Part shown: positions 51,390-61,285 of the stretch, one piece after another
Layout: each line of letters starts with the position of its first letter
Numbering within the stretch: the stretch's first letter is position 1
Assembly (NCBI GenBank): GCA_964607445.1
Contig: CAZSKN010000001.1
Location: 124,001 to 188,000 of the forward strand
Reading direction: 5' to 3'
Length of the DNA: 64,000 bases
Source of the DNA: CALCKU01 sp964607445
GTDB taxonomy: Bacteria; Pseudomonadota; Alphaproteobacteria; Caulobacterales; Maricaulaceae
Notes under the pieces: generated by a model
Told to the model about the DNA's origin: nothing
Seen by the model: the letters and a program-made list of their open reading frames with translations, nothing else
Databases searched by the model: none
Made by a program: the position numbers and the translations under genes

Positions 51390-53303
51390 ATGAGCGACCA
51401 CGATTATCTTTCACATCTCGCAGGTTCTTTAAAAGGAAGGGTTGCATCGACGCCGCCGCTTGCTAGAACAAGCGCTATGTCCAAGTCTCCTTTAGATGAG
51501 TTTAAGCGCGCGCTCGCCTCGGCAACCAAGGCCATATCTGGCGAGAGCGAGTTAGAAGTTACCTTCGGCGGAGACGTAGCCGGTATTGTACGCGAGCAGG
51601 TCATGCTACCAAGCCTGCCGCCCAAACCCAAACCAGAGGTCATCTCCAAAGCCCGTGGTGAAGCCGATGGCTTGGCCCTGCGCTTGGCTCTGCACGACAA
51701 AATCTTGCATGCTAAAAACCAACCCACGATCGGACCGGCGCGCGCTGTTTTCGAAGCCCTGGAACAGGCGCGTATCGAGGCTTTGGGCGGGCAGCACCTT
51801 TCGGGCATTGGCGATAATCTGACAGCGGCGCTGGACGCACGCGCTAAAAGACGGGGGTTTGATAAACCCGATATTTCCAAAGATGATAATAGTTTTGCCG
51901 AGGCCGTCGGCCTGTATGCACGCGAAATCTTGTCAGCTCGCGCGCTTCCGAGTTCATGTAAGGGCCTGATGGATGCATGGCGCGAAGAGGTCGCCTTAAA
52001 GGCCGGCCCGCATATGGAGGAGTTAAAAAACGCCTTATCAGACCAAGATAGCTATGCCCAATTTGCGCGTGATATGATCCGTGATTTTGATATGGGCGAC
52101 GACTTTTCACAAGCTGAAGAAGACGAGGACGATCAAGACGAAGAAAGCTCCGAGAACGAAGATGAACAAGCCGATCAAACACCTGATACGCCACGCGAAG
52201 AACAATCAGGACAGACCGAGGTCTCTGATGCCGACGCCATGGATGATGACGATGCTGACCCTCAAGACATGGTGGACGCTGAAAATATTGACGGTGAAGG
52301 TGATGATAATGAACAAGAGCCCAATAACACACCCCATAATGTCCAACCGACAAACCTGCCGGACCCTTACCGTATTTACACAACAACACATGATGAAGTG
52401 ATCAAGGCGGAAGATCTGTGTGAGGTTGAAGAACTAGACCGTCTACGCGGCTATCTGGACGGGCATATGGCCGGGCTGTCAGGCGCTATTGCCCGGCTCG
52501 CTAACCGTTTGCAAAGGCGTTTGCTGGCACAGCAGCAACGCAGTTGGACATTTGATCTGGAAGAAGGTCTGCTAGATACGGCGCGTCTAACACGCGTTGT
52601 TATTGACCCCATGTCAGCGCTTACATTCAAAGAAGAAAAAGAAACCGATTTCCGAGACACGGTTGTCACCATTCTGATTGACAATTCCGGATCTATGCGC
52701 GGACGGCCGATCATGGTCGCCGCCGTCTGCGCCGATATTATGGCACGCACATTGGAGCGGTGCGGGGTTAAAGCCGAAATTCTTGGCTTTACCACGCGCG
52801 CATGGAAAGGTGGGCGCAGTTTCCTAAACTGGGTAGCCAGTGGAAAGCCCTCCCAACCCGGACGGCTTAATGATCTTCGCCATATAATTTATAAAGGCGC
52901 AGATATGCCATGGCGACGGGCCAAACGCAATCTGGGGCTGATGATGCGCGAAGGCTTGCTCAAGGAAAATATTGACGGCGAATCCTTGGAATGGGCCTAT
53001 CGCCGCCTGATGATGCGACCCGAACAGCGCCGTATATTGATGGTCATCTCTGACGGCGCGCCTGTGGATGATGCCACCCAGAGCCATAACAAGACTGGCT
53101 TACTGGAAAACCATCTGCGTATGGTCATCGACAAAATCGAAAACCGGTCCGAGGTTGAACTTGTCGCTATTGGTATAGGCCATGACGTCACACGCTGGTA
53201 TAAACGCGCCGTCACGATTATGGATGTTGAACAACTCGGCGGGGTCATGACAGAGAAACTGGCAGAACTTTTCGACGAGAAGTCCAGACGACATCGACGA
53301 TAG
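51390..53303 (+). CDS. cobT: CobT-like VWA-domain chelatase subunit
   Basis: A 637-residue CobT-family protein. The N-terminal half is helical (about 1-225), followed by a very acidic stretch (about 230-330, runs of Asp/Glu with Gln), and a C-terminal von Willebrand A domain. The MIDAS motif is DNSGSMRG (DxSxS) at about residue 431, with a distal TTRAWKG and ISDGAPVDD. The size and order match cobaltochelatase CobT, the partner of CobS. The C-terminus ends with a basic KSRRHRR tail. As for cobS, no cobN is seen here. Confidence 0.93.
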   Translation: MSDHDYLSHLAGSLKGRVASTPPLARTSAMSKSPLDEFKRALASATKAISGESELEVTFGGDVAGIVREQVMLPSLPPKPKPEVISKARGEADGLALRLALHDKILHAKNQPTIGPARAVFEALEQARIEALGGQHLSGIGDNLTAALDARAKRRGFDKPDISKDDNSFAEAVGLYAREILSARALPSSCKGLMDAWREEVALKAGPHMEELKNALSDQDSYAQFARDMIRDFDMGDDFSQAEEDEDDQDEESSENEDEQADQTPDTPREEQSGQTEVSDADAMDDDDADPQDMVDAENIDGEGDDNEQEPNNTPHNVQPTNLPDPYRIYTTTHDEVIKAEDLCEVEELDRLRGYLDGHMAGLSGAIARLANRLQRRLLAQQQRSWTFDLEEGLLDTARLTRVVIDPMSALTFKEEKETDFRDTVVTILIDNSGSMRGRPIMVAAVCADIMARTLERCGVKAEILGFTTRAWKGGRSFLNWVASGKPSQPGRLNDLRHIIYKGADMPWRRAKRNLGLMMREGLLKENIDGESLEWAYRRLMMRPEQRRILMVISDGAPVDDATQSHNKTGLLENHLRMVIDKIENRSEVELVAIGIGHDVTRWYKRAVTIMDVEQLGGVMTEKLAELFDEKSRRHRR

Positions 53304-53326
53304 ACGAAATAGATCGAGTTTTATAC

Positions 53327-54472
53327 ATGCAAGGAAATTGGCCGAAAGACCTATTTGAACAGCAAAGAGCCTTGTTTAACAGCGCGCTAGGTCCACGCCT
53401 AGAAAGTGATATTCGGCCCTTACAGACTAAAGTCGGAAACACTAAACATCCTTGGAACATGATAAGTTTCGCGACGATAATCGTCGGTGGCCTAGGCGCT
53501 ATAGCTCTGCAAAAACTTTATGACCCCGCCCTTGTGCCTGCCCTTATCGCAACGGCAATTGTCTTTTTCAAAATTCGGTCAGTCGCGCGCAGAAAGAACA
53601 AAGCCGTCTTCAAAGCCAAAGCCGACCTCGCGCATTATGTGCAAGACGCTATCGGCTTGGGCATTTACAATGTTAAAAACACGCATGGCGCGGTTTTAAA
53701 GACATTTAGCCACGCCGGATTTTTAGGTCGGTTTGATAATATGCATTATTTAGCGGCCCTCGGTCCAATCCCGACAAACACTCAAAACCGCGCTCAAGGC
53801 TCACCTCAAAATACGCAAGATTCGCAGATGCAAATTATTGCGCAATCTATTGGCACAAAGCTAACCCGTACCGAGGTCGAAACCTATACAGATAGTAAAG
53901 GCCAAAGACGGACCCGCACCCGTATCATCAAAGTCTTTGAAGGCCTGATGTTAGAAATGGAATTAGACGGTTTTGAGAGTGATAACCGCACGCTGATAAC
54001 CTCGCGTAGGCATTACGGATTTTCAGGGTCGTTTGATCGACTGACCAATGGAAAACGCCATAAGATGGACGAAATTAAGACCTCTAGTCTTGAGTTTAAT
54101 AGCTATTATGATGTGCATACGGATGATCAGACTTTAGGGCATTTATTTTTAAACCCCGACCGCATCATGCGCTTTATCAATCTTTATGACGACCTTCGTA
54201 AAATTACAGATAAGAAAAAGGTCAAACTGTCTATGCTTGTCACACGCAATAAAATGTGGGTCGCACTTGAAACGGACGGCCTGCCAAAAGTTGATGAATT
54301 TTCTTCCGACACAGACGCACTTGACCGAGAAATTAATGGCGTTATCGGCCTCGCTGCTTTGCCCCATATCCTTGCACGCCATCTCGAACTGTCCAATCCT
54401 GTCCCCTATGCTTGGCAAGATTATGTACTGGAGGCAGAAACTACGAACGTCACCCAAACCCGTCAATCCTGA
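53327..54472 (+). CDS. DUF3137-like membrane protein
   Basis: A 381-residue protein with two adjacent hydrophobic segments (about 45-62 and 66-83, ISFATIIVGGLGAIALQ and ALVPALIATAIVFF) near the N-terminus and a large soluble domain. TRTRIIKVFEGLMLEMELDGF and the late MWVALETDGLPKVDEFSSDTDAL resemble DUF3137 proteins (the KxFxGLxxxxEL and VAI/ALETxxxxF patterns). Function unknown. It follows cobT by 23 bases and may be co-transcribed. The assignment to DUF3137 is from pattern memory. Confidence 0.6.
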   Translation: MQGNWPKDLFEQQRALFNSALGPRLESDIRPLQTKVGNTKHPWNMISFATIIVGGLGAIALQKLYDPALVPALIATAIVFFKIRSVARRKNKAVFKAKADLAHYVQDAIGLGIYNVKNTHGAVLKTFSHAGFLGRFDNMHYLAALGPIPTNTQNRAQGSPQNTQDSQMQIIAQSIGTKLTRTEVETYTDSKGQRRTRTRIIKVFEGLMLEMELDGFESDNRTLITSRRHYGFSGSFDRLTNGKRHKMDEIKTSSLEFNSYYDVHTDDQTLGHLFLNPDRIMRFINLYDDLRKITDKKKVKLSMLVTRNKMWVALETDGLPKVDEFSSDTDALDREINGVIGLAALPHILARHLELSNPVPYAWQDYVLEAETTNVTQTRQS

Positions 54473-54477
54473 GCACG

Positions 54478-54633
54478 ATGTTTTGGATATTTAAAACCGC
54501 GCCAAAGTTTTTGATGGAAAAGGCATTCGACGGTGATAAGACATATGCAATCCATTCTACTCACAATGACAAAGCTTGGAGGGGGAAGCTTGGAAAGACA
54601 GGTTATGAATACACCATGCGATCAAAAATTTAA
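54478..54633 (+). CDS. Possible 51-residue protein
   Basis: A 51-codon frame starting at ATG 54478, five bases after the DUF3137-like stop. The chain (MFWIFKTAPKFLMEKAFDG ... TYAIHSTHNDKAWRGKLGK ... YTMRSKI) is polar and protein-like rather than repetitive. There is no strong RBS, and it overlaps the proposed start of the GH27 gene by 29 bases, so it may be a chance frame. Confidence 0.3.
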   Translation: MFWIFKTAPKFLMEKAFDGDKTYAIHSTHNDKAWRGKLGKTGYEYTMRSKI

Positions 54634-55894
54634 GAAAAACTTTAAAATAGGACTTTCTGACGTCCGCGCGCGTCTATCGCTAATGACCCTCTTCGGGCTT
54701 ATTGGCTTGCTCGCGCCCGTCCCCGCGACAGCCCAGAAATTTGAAGAATTGGCAAAAACGCCGCCTATGGGCTGGAATAGCTGGAATCATTTTGATTGCG
54801 ATATTGACGAAACCCTCGTCAGAGAAACCGCTGACGCCATGGTCAAAACAGGCCTGCGTGATGCGGGCTATGAATATGTCAATCTCGATGATTGTTGGCA
54901 CGGGAAACGTGATAAAGACGGCTTTATCCAGCCGGATCCAAAACGATTCCCGAGCGGGATAAAAGCCTTGGCAGATTATGTCCATAAACGCGGCCTAAAG
55001 CTCGGAATTTATTCGGATGCCGGTACACATACCTGTCAGAAAAAGCCCGGCTCGCAAGGGTATGAATATCAGGACGCCCTGCAATATGCCCGTTGGGGTG
55101 TAGATTACCTCAAATATGACTGGTGCAATACGGGTGAAGGCAAAGCCCAGCGCAATCCCATCGAAGCCTATACCGTCATGCGCGATGCGATAAAAGCGGC
55201 CGGGCGACCTATGGTCTTTTCTGTGTGTGAATGGGGGCAAAGCGAGCCTTGGACATGGGCCAAAGACATAGGCCATCTGTGGCGCACAACGGGAGACATC
55301 ATTAATTGCTGGGATTGTTCTATTGATCACGGCACCTGGGATAGTCACGGCATTCTCCCTATTCTGGACATGCAAAAGGGCAAACGCGCCGCTGCCGGGC
55401 CGGGCCATTGGAACGACCCTGATATGCTGGAAGTCGGCAATCTGCCGACACTGTCAGAAAACCGTGCCCATTTCGCCATGTGGGCCATGCTGGCAGCGCC
55501 GCTCATTGTCGGCACAGATTTTCGTAACCTGTCCCAAGATATCATTGACGTGCTGACTAATAAAGCTGTCATCGCCGTCAACCAAGATAAGTTGGGCATT
55601 CAGGGTTTTGCCCATCGCAGCGGCGGGGAGGTCGATATTTGGGTAAAACCGCTCTCAGCTGGTGATTGGGCCATTGCTTTTCTAAACCGTAGTGATTTCG
55701 TCCAGTCCGAGAGCTATAATTTCTATGACGCCGAGTTGGAAGATTATCTCACTGACCGCACGCCCGATTTTAAAAATGACAGTTTCACCATGCTGGATTT
55801 ATGGACGGGGGAAAATGCCGGAACCCTGACGTCCCAATTTAAAGTCACCATTGCCCCGCGTGACGTTCGTATTTTCCGTATGAAGAAAGGATAA
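54605..55894 (+). CDS. Secreted GH27 alpha-galactosidase
   Basis: A 429-residue glycoside hydrolase of family 27, which releases alpha-linked galactose with retention. After a signal peptide (hydrophobic core LSLMTLFGLIGLLAPVPATA), the (beta/alpha)8 barrel begins with TPPMGWNSWNHF and has the typical NLDDCWHGKRDKDG and LGIYSDAGTHTC. The nucleophile is Asp in YLKYDWC, and the acid/base is Asp in RTTGDI. GPGHWNDPDMLEVGN and the C-terminal beta domain complete the fold. The start is uncertain: ATG 54605 gives a long basic n-region, while the longest frame begins at 54533. No other polysaccharide-degradation gene is nearby. Confidence 0.93.
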   Translation: MNTPCDQKFKKNFKIGLSDVRARLSLMTLFGLIGLLAPVPATAQKFEELAKTPPMGWNSWNHFDCDIDETLVRETADAMVKTGLRDAGYEYVNLDDCWHGKRDKDGFIQPDPKRFPSGIKALADYVHKRGLKLGIYSDAGTHTCQKKPGSQGYEYQDALQYARWGVDYLKYDWCNTGEGKAQRNPIEAYTVMRDAIKAAGRPMVFSVCEWGQSEPWTWAKDIGHLWRTTGDIINCWDCSIDHGTWDSHGILPILDMQKGKRAAAGPGHWNDPDMLEVGNLPTLSENRAHFAMWAMLAAPLIVGTDFRNLSQDIIDVLTNKAVIAVNQDKLGIQGFAHRSGGEVDIWVKPLSAGDWAIAFLNRSDFVQSESYNFYDAELEDYLTDRTPDFKNDSFTMLDLWTGENAGTLTSQFKVTIAPRDVRIFRMKKG

Positions 55895-55897
55895 TCC

Positions 55898-55933
55898 CGC
55901 CCGACATAGATCAGGCGAGGATCGTTATTTTTT
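55898..55933 (+). terminator. Weak terminator after the GH27 gene
   Basis: CGCCCGA pairs with TCAGGCG (one mismatch) around a 6-base loop, and six T follow after a 10-base spacer (55928-55933). It lies between convergent genes. Confidence 0.3.
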
Positions 55934-55950
55934 CAGAATTAGCGCTGCGC

Positions 55951-58032
55951 CTACCAAATCTTGACGCGTTTTTCTGGTGGCAGATAAAGCGCGTCACCGG
56001 GCTGCACGTCAAAGGCCTCATACCATGCATCGAAATTGCGTACAATTCCATTGGCGCGATATTCGCCCGGGCTATGTGGGTCAGTTTTAACGCGCGTTCT
56101 TAAAGCCGCATCACGGAATTTACGCTGCCAGATTTGACCATAAGATAAGAAAAAGCGCTGATCTCCGGTAAAGCCATCAATGATAGGGGCCTCTTTCCCG
56201 TTCAGTGATTTTTTATAAGCGGCATAGGCCATAGTCAAACCCGTCAAATCGCCAATATTTTCACCCAGCGTCAATTGCCCATTTACATTTAACCCCGGAA
56301 GCGGCTCAAAGGCGTTGAACTGTTCAACCAAAGCATCGGAGCGTTGTTTAAATGCGGCCCCGTCCGCTTCAGTCCACCAATCACGTTGTTGACCATTCCC
56401 ATCAGTCTTTCGGCCCTGATCATCAAAACCATGCCCCATTTCATGACCGATTACGGCGCCAATACCTCCGTAATTCACAGCTGCATCCGCAGCAGGGTCA
56501 AAGAAAGGCGCTTGCAAAATAGCGGCTGGAAATACAATTTCATTAAGCGACGGCCGATAATAAGCATTGACCGTTTGCGGGTTCATACCCCATTCACCGC
56601 GGTCAATCGGCCCACCAAGCTTGCCAATCATATCTTCCCACTGCCACCGGTTTGCCGACTTTACCGTCCCGATGAGGTCGGCGCGATCAACGGATAAAGA
56701 CGTGTAATCCGTCCATTCGTCAGGATAGCCGATTTTAGGGTTGAACTTTCGTAGCTTGTCTTGTGCTTCCGTCTTGGTGTCCGCCCCCATCCATTCCAGA
56801 TTATCAATCCCGTCTTTAAAAGCCGAACGCAGGTTTTCAACCAATACATCCATCTGGGTTTTCGCTATTGGCGGGAAATGTCTTTTGACATAAACCTTTC
56901 CAACCATCTCGCCCATCATATTATCAATCTGGCCGACGGCACGTTTCCATCTATCCCTTTGGACTTCTGTACCGCGCAAGGCTTTTCCATAGAATTCGAA
57001 ATTGGCATTATCAATGCGTGTCGGCAGATAGGCGGCCATACCACTCATATAATGTGCTGTAAGATAAGCTTTAAGCGTTGAGACATCTGTTGTTGCGAAA
57101 ATTTTTGCCATGCCTTGAATAGCATCGTTTTCGCGTATGATAAATGCACTTTGGCTCCCAAGGCCTGATGCCTCCAACATAGCGTCCCACGGAAACCCTT
57201 TGGCATAAGCCTTCATTTCATCTATCGTCATTTTATTATAGGTCAAACTACGATCGCGCCGTTTTGCAGGCTTCCAATGTACTTTGGCCATCTGAGTTTC
57301 AAACGCCATAACGTTCGAGGCTGAGGCCGCCGCATCTTTGTCGCCGGCTTCTGAAAGCATCGTTGTTAAAAGCGCAAGATAGGCCGTTCGTAATCCCTCT
57401 GATTTTTCATCAGAGTCCAGATAATAATCACGGTTAGGCATGCCAAGCCCAGATTGTGTGATGTAGAAAATATAATTTTTGATATCTTTGACATCAACAT
57501 CAACCCACCCGGCCATAGGTGATCGCAATCCCATTTCAGGGTCGCCCATAAGACGCGCTATATCGGCATGTGTTTTAGCCGCAGAAATTTGCGCCAGATC
57601 CGCACGAACACCGTCAAGACCAGCATTTTGAATCGCACTCGCATCCATAAAAGCCGCGTAAAAATCACCGATCTTTTGTTCTTCAGACCCCGGTGTCGAA
57701 TTGGATTTTGAAGTATCCTCAATGATCGCTTTTACGCGCTCATCCGATAAATCCGTAAGGATAGAAAAGCCTCCATAATTTGATTTATCCGCCGGAATTT
57801 CTGTGTCTCGCAACCATGTACCATTCACATATTTAAAAAAATTATCACCAGGTTTTACAGTCAGGTCCATATTTTCCAACGCAACGCCAAAACTTCCCAA
57901 AACAGGCGTAACAATTGCCGTAGATGAGGTAGCGACGTCACCCGTAGCGGTGTTAGACTGAACCGTGTCTGCACTACATGCAGCCAAGGATAAGACAAAT
58001 AATGATGGGGCAAGGCATTGTTTGAGATTCAT
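55951..58032 (-). CDS. M13-family metallopeptidase lipoprotein
   Basis: A 693-residue neprilysin-type zinc peptidase. The lipobox is LAAC near residue 18, so it is a periplasmic lipoprotein. The N-terminal M13 domain begins at GDNFFKYVNGTWL, and the catalytic region has the zinc motif HEMGHGFDDQG (HExxH), the third ligand in GENIGDLTGL, and the substrate-side DPHSPGEYRANG. I start at ATG 58032 (MNLKQCLAP) because the longer frame to 58137 would overlap the RND pump gene end and lacks a signal. It is the last gene of the minus-strand efflux unit, 37 bases after the pump stop. Confidence 0.93.
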   Translation of the reverse strand: MNLKQCLAPSLFVLSLAACSADTVQSNTATGDVATSSTAIVTPVLGSFGVALENMDLTVKPGDNFFKYVNGTWLRDTEIPADKSNYGGFSILTDLSDERVKAIIEDTSKSNSTPGSEEQKIGDFYAAFMDASAIQNAGLDGVRADLAQISAAKTHADIARLMGDPEMGLRSPMAGWVDVDVKDIKNYIFYITQSGLGMPNRDYYLDSDEKSEGLRTAYLALLTTMLSEAGDKDAAASASNVMAFETQMAKVHWKPAKRRDRSLTYNKMTIDEMKAYAKGFPWDAMLEASGLGSQSAFIIRENDAIQGMAKIFATTDVSTLKAYLTAHYMSGMAAYLPTRIDNANFEFYGKALRGTEVQRDRWKRAVGQIDNMMGEMVGKVYVKRHFPPIAKTQMDVLVENLRSAFKDGIDNLEWMGADTKTEAQDKLRKFNPKIGYPDEWTDYTSLSVDRADLIGTVKSANRWQWEDMIGKLGGPIDRGEWGMNPQTVNAYYRPSLNEIVFPAAILQAPFFDPAADAAVNYGGIGAVIGHEMGHGFDDQGRKTDGNGQQRDWWTEADGAAFKQRSDALVEQFNAFEPLPGLNVNGQLTLGENIGDLTGLTMAYAAYKKSLNGKEAPIIDGFTGDQRFFLSYGQIWQRKFRDAALRTRVKTDPHSPGEYRANGIVRNFDAWYEAFDVQPGDALYLPPEKRVKIW

Positions 58033-58069
58033 ATCAAGCTTTCTTTTTCTTTTACTAAAATGAGAGTAA

Positions 58070-61000
58070 TTATTCTGCAGGCGCAGGGCGGTTTCTGACA
58101 GAGTGATATATTTTATCAGACTCCCGATCAAAATCATCTAGAGCCAAGGCTAGTTCAGGATCATATGACGAGCCTAATCCCGGCTGTTTTTCTCCTCGCC
58201 ATAAACTCCGGAAGAACCGGGTGATATCGACGCCAATGCCATACATGGCGGGCACCAGCATAAGGGTCAGGAAGAAATCGAATAAAACGCCGAAAGCCAG
58301 CGCGACGACCATGGGTTTAAGAAATTCGGCTTGCGTCGAATTTTCGAACAAGATGGGTGTAATCCCGACAAATGTCGTCACAGATGTTAGCAAAATAGGT
58401 CTAAAGCGTGAGACACAGGCATCAAGCATTGCCTGATAGGCCCCCACCCCGCGCGCGCGCAATCGATTGACATAATCTATTAAAACCAAATTATCATTTA
58501 CGGCCACGCCCGAAGCTGCAAAAAAGCCAAAGAGGGACATGATCCCGAAGGGAACACCCGTGATAATATTTCCAAAGATCATCCCGACAAGCGCAAAAGG
58601 TATCGCAATCATAATCAGTAGCGGTTGCGCGTAAGATTTAAACGCAATCGCTAGCAAGCCATACATCATGAATAATATGGCGACCAAAGAAATATTTAAT
58701 TCACGGATAAAATTAATCTCGATCTCATCATCCCCGACGGCAATACGACTCACATTCGGGTGCCGAAATTCCCAATCGGGAATAAAGTTTTCGGCCATAT
58801 CTTTTTTAATTCGCGCCAGTTCGGCTTTTTCACCGCGAACGCGCGCGCCCGTATAGGTCAATCGCTTACGATCCCGGCGCTGAATGCGCCCAACCCCGTC
58901 GGCAAAGCTAACGTCCGCAACAGAGAACAATGGCACTTCAACACCGTTAGCAGATCGAATACGCAAGCCCTGCAAACTATCTATGGACTGTCGGGCGAAC
59001 TCCGGATATCGCACCATAACACGCACATCTTCACCATTGCGCGGCAGACGCTGCACTTCACGTCCGTAAAAAGCTTCGCGAACCTGTCGCGTAACATCCG
59101 AAAGCTTTATCCCTAATGTTTCCGCGCCCGGCTTTAACGTAAATTGAATCTCTCTGGCCGAGCTTTCCAATCCATCCCAAGCCCCGGCAACGGCAGAATA
59201 GCTTTCCATTCCGGCTTTCAAATCTAGTACGGCAGCTTTCAAGGCCGCCGGGTCCGCAGATGCAATGCCGTAGAATAAACCACCACCATTCCCCGTGCCA
59301 CCTTCGGTAAATCCGTAATTCACACGGTAAGCATCGGGGATTTCGCCGACATATTCTTCTAGCTTATCCGCAATTGCCTTGGTTGATATTTCCTGACGCT
59401 TATCGGCTGTTGTCAAACCCAGAAACCCGTCAACCCGGTTTCTGTTTGTAATCGTCCCCGGTTCTGTGATCAGAGCATAGCTAACACCGAAATCATTTTG
59501 GGTATTTTCATTAAGTTGCGCAATGCCGGCATCTACACGCTGGCGCACCTGCTCACGGCGTTCAAATGTCGTTCCCTCGGGGAAACGCGCGCTAAAGGCA
59601 ATCATATCCCCTTCAACTTCGGGTATGAATGAGCTGGGTGCGATGCCCACTTTCAAAAATGTGACCGACATAATGAAAAAACCGACAAAAACGGACAGGG
59701 TAATATAACGAAAGCGTATCAGTAAGGCGATAAAAGGTCGGAACCGCACCTTGGCAAAGGTCACTAAACTATTGGCAAGGCGAGATTGCAGTCGCATAAG
59801 CCGGCCTTGGTTATTTTCATCAATAGGTTTTAAATGCCTCAAATGCGCGGGCAATATGAAAAAAGCTTCAATCAAGGAAAACACAAGAACGGCAATAACA
59901 ACCAGGCTGATCTGGGCGGTCATGGCGCGTATTGGCCCGGTCATCAACATAAAGGGAACAAACATTAATATCGTTGTGATCACCGCAAAAAAGACCGGCT
60001 TAACCACCATATTAGCACCACCGACGGCCCCTTTTTCACCGTAAATTCCGTTTTCAGTATGTAGATATACAGATTCGCCCACCACAATTGCATCGTCAAC
60101 AACAATACCAATCACCAATAAAAAGGCGAATAATGATATCATATTTAAGGTGATCCCAATATGCGGAGCAATGGCGATGGCCCCACAAAACGCGGCGGCA
60201 ATACCGATTGTCACCCAAATGGCGACGACCGGACGTAAAAATAAAATCAGGATTATAAGAACCAAAGCCATACCTGAAAGCGCATTCGACCCAATCAACG
60301 ACATGCGGCTATCAAACATTGTAGATCCATCAAACCAGATAGAAAATGTCATATTAGGAGGTAATTTCGCTTGTATCTCTTTTTCAAATTTACGGATATT
60401 TTTACCCGCAACCGTCACATCAAGCGCGTCCGGAGATCGCACTTCAAAAATGGCGGTGTTCTGCCCTCTGAACTGGGCGGCGAATTCGCTATCATCAAAA
60501 CCGTCAATCACCTTGGCGATATCGCGGACACGGATAATACCGCCACTTACGGTCTGGCGCACAATAATATCTTTAAATTCTTCTTCAGAATTCGCTAATG
60601 ATCGCGCGCGTAATTGCAAATTTCCGCCTGTGGTTTGCACGGTTCCGGCAGACAGATTAATAGAAGAACCGGATATTTCCTGAGCCACTTGCGAAAATGT
60701 CAGATTATACTGGCGAAGCGCTGTTTCCGAAATTTCAATCGTGACTTGTTCCGGACGCTTTGAGATTTGTTCTGTGAGTTGCAGTCCGGATAATTTCGTA
60801 ATCTCTAACCGCACATCATTGGCCGCCCGCTGCAAGGTCAGCGGATCCACGTCACCGTGTAGGGCCAAATACATAATTTCAGGTCGGGCATCCCATCGGA
60901 TGATTTGCGGACGAAAACTATCAGGAGGCAAGTTTTGTATCGCATCAACACGAGACTTCACTTCATCAAGAAGCTTTTCATAATCTATGCGTAATTTCGT

Positions 61001-61285
61001 CCGGATATTAACCGACCCTCCACTTTCGCGGGCCGTCGCTTCTATATAGTCAATACCGTCCAAACCATCGACAGATTCTTCAATGCGAACAATAAGTTGT
61101 TCTTCAACATCGCGCGGAGAGGCGCCCGGCCAAGACACCGTAACCGTCATACCATTAATTGTCGTCTGGGGGATAAATTCCCGTTCCATGCTGAAATAGC
61201 CAAAAACACCCACAACAAACATGGCCACCATAATAAGGTTTGCGGCAATTGGGTTTCTAACAAACCATGTAATTAAACCCTTCAT
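58070..61285 (-). CDS. RND efflux pump, inner-membrane permease
   Basis: A 1071-residue AcrB/MdtB-type resistance-nodulation-division transporter. The N-terminal TM1 (NPIAANLIMVAMFVVGVFGYF) precedes the first periplasmic porter domain (VEEQLIVRIEESVDGLDGIDY). TM4 has the proton-relay acids in LVIGIVVDDAIVVGESV. The second half repeats the layout, with a large loop and AASGVAVNDNLVLIDYVNRLR in TM10. It overlaps the fusion-protein gene by one base. The substrate cannot be read from sequence. The C-terminal tail is charged and cytoplasmic. Confidence 0.95.
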   Translation of the reverse strand: MKGLITWFVRNPIAANLIMVAMFVVGVFGYFSMEREFIPQTTINGMTVTVSWPGASPRDVEEQLIVRIEESVDGLDGIDYIEATARESGGSVNIRTKLRIDYEKLLDEVKSRVDAIQNLPPDSFRPQIIRWDARPEIMYLALHGDVDPLTLQRAANDVRLEITKLSGLQLTEQISKRPEQVTIEISETALRQYNLTFSQVAQEISGSSINLSAGTVQTTGGNLQLRARSLANSEEEFKDIIVRQTVSGGIIRVRDIAKVIDGFDDSEFAAQFRGQNTAIFEVRSPDALDVTVAGKNIRKFEKEIQAKLPPNMTFSIWFDGSTMFDSRMSLIGSNALSGMALVLIILILFLRPVVAIWVTIGIAAAFCGAIAIAPHIGITLNMISLFAFLLVIGIVVDDAIVVGESVYLHTENGIYGEKGAVGGANMVVKPVFFAVITTILMFVPFMLMTGPIRAMTAQISLVVIAVLVFSLIEAFFILPAHLRHLKPIDENNQGRLMRLQSRLANSLVTFAKVRFRPFIALLIRFRYITLSVFVGFFIMSVTFLKVGIAPSSFIPEVEGDMIAFSARFPEGTTFERREQVRQRVDAGIAQLNENTQNDFGVSYALITEPGTITNRNRVDGFLGLTTADKRQEISTKAIADKLEEYVGEIPDAYRVNYGFTEGGTGNGGGLFYGIASADPAALKAAVLDLKAGMESYSAVAGAWDGLESSAREIQFTLKPGAETLGIKLSDVTRQVREAFYGREVQRLPRNGEDVRVMVRYPEFARQSIDSLQGLRIRSANGVEVPLFSVADVSFADGVGRIQRRDRKRLTYTGARVRGEKAELARIKKDMAENFIPDWEFRHPNVSRIAVGDDEIEINFIRELNISLVAILFMMYGLLAIAFKSYAQPLLIMIAIPFALVGMIFGNIITGVPFGIMSLFGFFAASGVAVNDNLVLIDYVNRLRARGVGAYQAMLDACVSRFRPILLTSVTTFVGITPILFENSTQAEFLKPMVVALAFGVLFDFFLTLMLVPAMYGIGVDITRFFRSLWRGEKQPGLGSSYDPELALALDDFDRESDKIYHSVRNRPAPAE

